Positions 32,104 through 33,365 of a stretch of 33,365 bases of DNA are shown here, piece after piece. Origin of the DNA: Anaerolineae bacterium. GTDB taxonomy: Bacteria; Chloroflexota; Anaerolineae; Aggregatilineales; Phototrophicaceae. Under the pieces are notes generated by a model that worked only from the letters and a program-made list of their open reading frames with translations, was not told the origin of the DNA and made no database searches. Both the position numbers and the translations under genes were made by a program. The stretch covers positions 1-33,365 of the forward strand of contig JACSRP010000160.1 of the NCBI GenBank assembly GCA_014879665.1, read 5' to 3'. Numbering within the stretch: position 1 is the stretch's first letter; every line of letters begins with the position of its first letter.

Positions 32104-32147
32104 TGCGTCCCTACAAATACTGGTAAGTGGGCATGCAGCCCCTATAA
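32104..32147 (+). repeat. Two degenerate repeat units, copy 8
   Basis: TGCGTCCCTACAAA followed 12 bases later by GGGCATGCAGCCCCTATAA. Both keep the palindrome-plus-CCCTA-AA layout in decayed form, forming a small cluster with copy 7 between adenosine deaminase and methionine synthase. Confidence 0.45.
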
Positions 32148-32166
32148 CGCAGAGATGAGCATTTTA

Positions 32167-33365
32167 TCACGCCCGTTCGATCTGCTCTAAGCGATCCACG
32201 CCGACGCTGAAATATTTGGCGTCAGGATGATGGACGACGATGGCCGCGGTGCTTTCTTCGGGCAGCCACTGGTAAGAGGGGCTGAGTGCCATGCCCAGTT
32301 CGGTTTCGGCCTGTGGCAGCAGGCGCAGCACGGTTTCATGATCGCGCAGATCTGGGCAGGCGGGATAGCCCCATGAGTAACGCTTGCCCTGACTGGCGGG
32401 AATACCCAGCCCGGCATTGACCACCTGACGGTTGACATAGACGGCGGTGGCTTCGGCTGTTTGCACTGCTAGCCCGTGAAAGAAGTAGGCTTCGCTGTAG
32501 TTATCGTCTGCTTGCAGGCGTTCAAATTCTTCGGTTGCGGCATTGCCCACGGTGACTACTTGCAGCGCCACTGCATCAATCAGGCCGCTGTCTGATGGGG
32601 TGAAGTAGTCGCTGATGCAGAGGAAATCTCCGAACGGCTGGCGGGCGAAATTCATTCGCGCAATTTCACGGCGTTCAACTTTTGTGTAATCATCGGGGGC
32701 GGCGCGCCTTTCCCCGGCACCGTCCAGCACGTGTTGAAACGGCGCGGGATCATAGATGATCAGGTCTTCACCTTCGCTGACTGCCGGGAAATAGCCATAG
32801 ACGGCTTTTGGCAGCAGGGTTTTGGTGTGCAGCGCCTCGCGGCTCATTTGATCTAACCGCGCCTCAAATTCAGCTTCGAGTTTCGCCCATGCTTCGCCGT
32901 GGGTATTGGTCGCGCCCCAGCTTAAGCGGAATAATTCGGGCTTATGCAGGTATTTCAGCACGATTTCGAGCGGCATATAGTTAATGGTCTTGCTGCCCCA
33001 GAACGGCGGCAGGGGAAGAGAGGGCGCGGGCTTCACGGTCTTTTCGCCCTGCCCGCGCGCGCGGCGTACTGGCACCGGCTTTTGCATCTCGGCGTAGGCT
33101 TCCTGCTTGATTTGCTCGACGAAAGCCGGACCGCCGCCAGAAGTTAGCGTCTCCATCACCGACAAGCCTTCGAAGGCATCTTTGCAGTAGAACACGCCGG
33201 ATTCATAGGGCTGCTCGTTTTCTTCTAGAAAGAGGATGCGCCGCCCGAACTTGCGATTGATGGCCGCGCCGCCGATGAGTACCGGATATTTCAGGCTGCG
33301 CCGCGCCAATTCGTTGACGATCACCGGCATTTGCTTGCTGGTGCTGACCAGCAGCGCGCTTAAGC
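32167..33365 (-). CDS. metH: Cobalamin-dependent methionine synthase, C-terminal part
   Basis: The 3' portion of a MetH gene; the frame is open to the window edge, so the homocysteine, pterin and most of the cobalamin domains lie outside. The first visible residues are LSALLVSTSKQMPVIVNELA and LIGGAAINRKFG, the end of the B12-binding Rossmann domain. After a linker comes the reactivation domain with LYGYFP-like KAVYGYFPA and the S-adenosylmethionine site RYSWGYPACPDL, corresponding to the RxxxGYxxCPD motif of known MetH. The enzyme methylates homocysteine to methionine and needs this domain for reductive rescue of oxidised cobalamin. The C-terminus is complete (LEQIERA). There is no sign of decay. 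Confidence 0.94.
   Translation of the reverse strand, partial: LSALLVSTSKQMPVIVNELARRSLKYPVLIGGAAINRKFGRRILFLEENEQPYESGVFYCKDAFEGLSVMETLTSGGGPAFVEQIKQEAYAEMQKPVPVRRARGQGEKTVKPAPSLPLPPFWGSKTINYMPLEIVLKYLHKPELFRLSWGATNTHGEAWAKLEAEFEARLDQMSREALHTKTLLPKAVYGYFPAVSEGEDLIIYDPAPFQHVLDGAGERRAAPDDYTKVERREIARMNFARQPFGDFLCISDYFTPSDSGLIDAVALQVVTVGNAATEEFERLQADDNYSEAYFFHGLAVQTAEATAVYVNRQVVNAGLGIPASQGKRYSWGYPACPDLRDHETVLRLLPQAETELGMALSPSYQWLPEESTAAIVVHHPDAKYFSVGVDRLEQIERA

Overview
The window looks like a piece of a free-living, moderately GC-rich bacterial chromosome. I infer Chloroflexota (Anaerolineae-like), with moderate confidence. The grounds are a PASTA-less Ser/Thr kinase next to WD40 proteins, a STAND-type WD40 protein, a GT81 glucosyl-3-phosphoglycerate synthase-like enzyme and short palindromic intergenic repeats ending in CCCCTACAA. 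No rRNA, tRNA, CRISPR array, insertion sequence or integrase was seen.

Left part (1-3.7 kb): a lone HK97-type phage portal gene, a small SpoIIAA/STAS-like protein, and a minus-strand CLC-F type fluoride/proton antiporter. The antiporter has a complete regulatory leader: sigma-70-like promoter, fluoride (crcB-motif) riboswitch aptamer, and an intrinsic terminator whose 5' arm overlaps the aptamer's 3' strand. This is the clearest regulatory system in the window.

Middle (3.7-17 kb): a perfect -10 box precedes a GT4 glycosyltransferase that overlaps (ATGA) a tandem-USP/GT81 fusion, a probable compatible-solute (glucosylglycerate-type) pair. Next come a minus-strand hybrid histidine kinase with a degenerate receiver, a class I aminotransferase, a small membrane-anchored Pro-rich protein, a membrane-anchored DsbA-like thiol oxidoreductase, and a plus-strand run of rsgA, a transmembrane Ser/Thr kinase and a WD40 lipoprotein.

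Right-middle (17-25.7 kb): a minus-strand block reads MFS exporter, M20 dipeptidase, leucyl aminopeptidase, AbgT-family transporter, then (after a strong hairpin) a ZIP-like protein lacking the usual metal-site histidines and a UGT-type glycosyltransferase. The first four are closely spaced behind one promoter-like sequence and suggest uptake and hydrolysis of small peptides or p-aminobenzoyl-glutamate-like dipeptides.

Right part (26-33.4 kb): a 14-repeat WD40 protein carrying the linker of STAND NTPases but no NTPase; a relic region where the N-terminus of an amidohydrolase runs into the C-terminus of a sugar ABC permease; a GH4 glycosidase overlapping a PfkB sugar kinase (probably what remains of a sugar-use cluster); adenosine deaminase; and the C-terminal part of cobalamin-dependent methionine synthase, which runs off the right edge.

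Two window-scale patterns stand out. Several palindromic repeats sit between genes, all clear copies in the same orientation. Strand composition also appears to switch from C-rich to G-rich on the + strand near 3.5-3.7 kb, whatever the gene direction.
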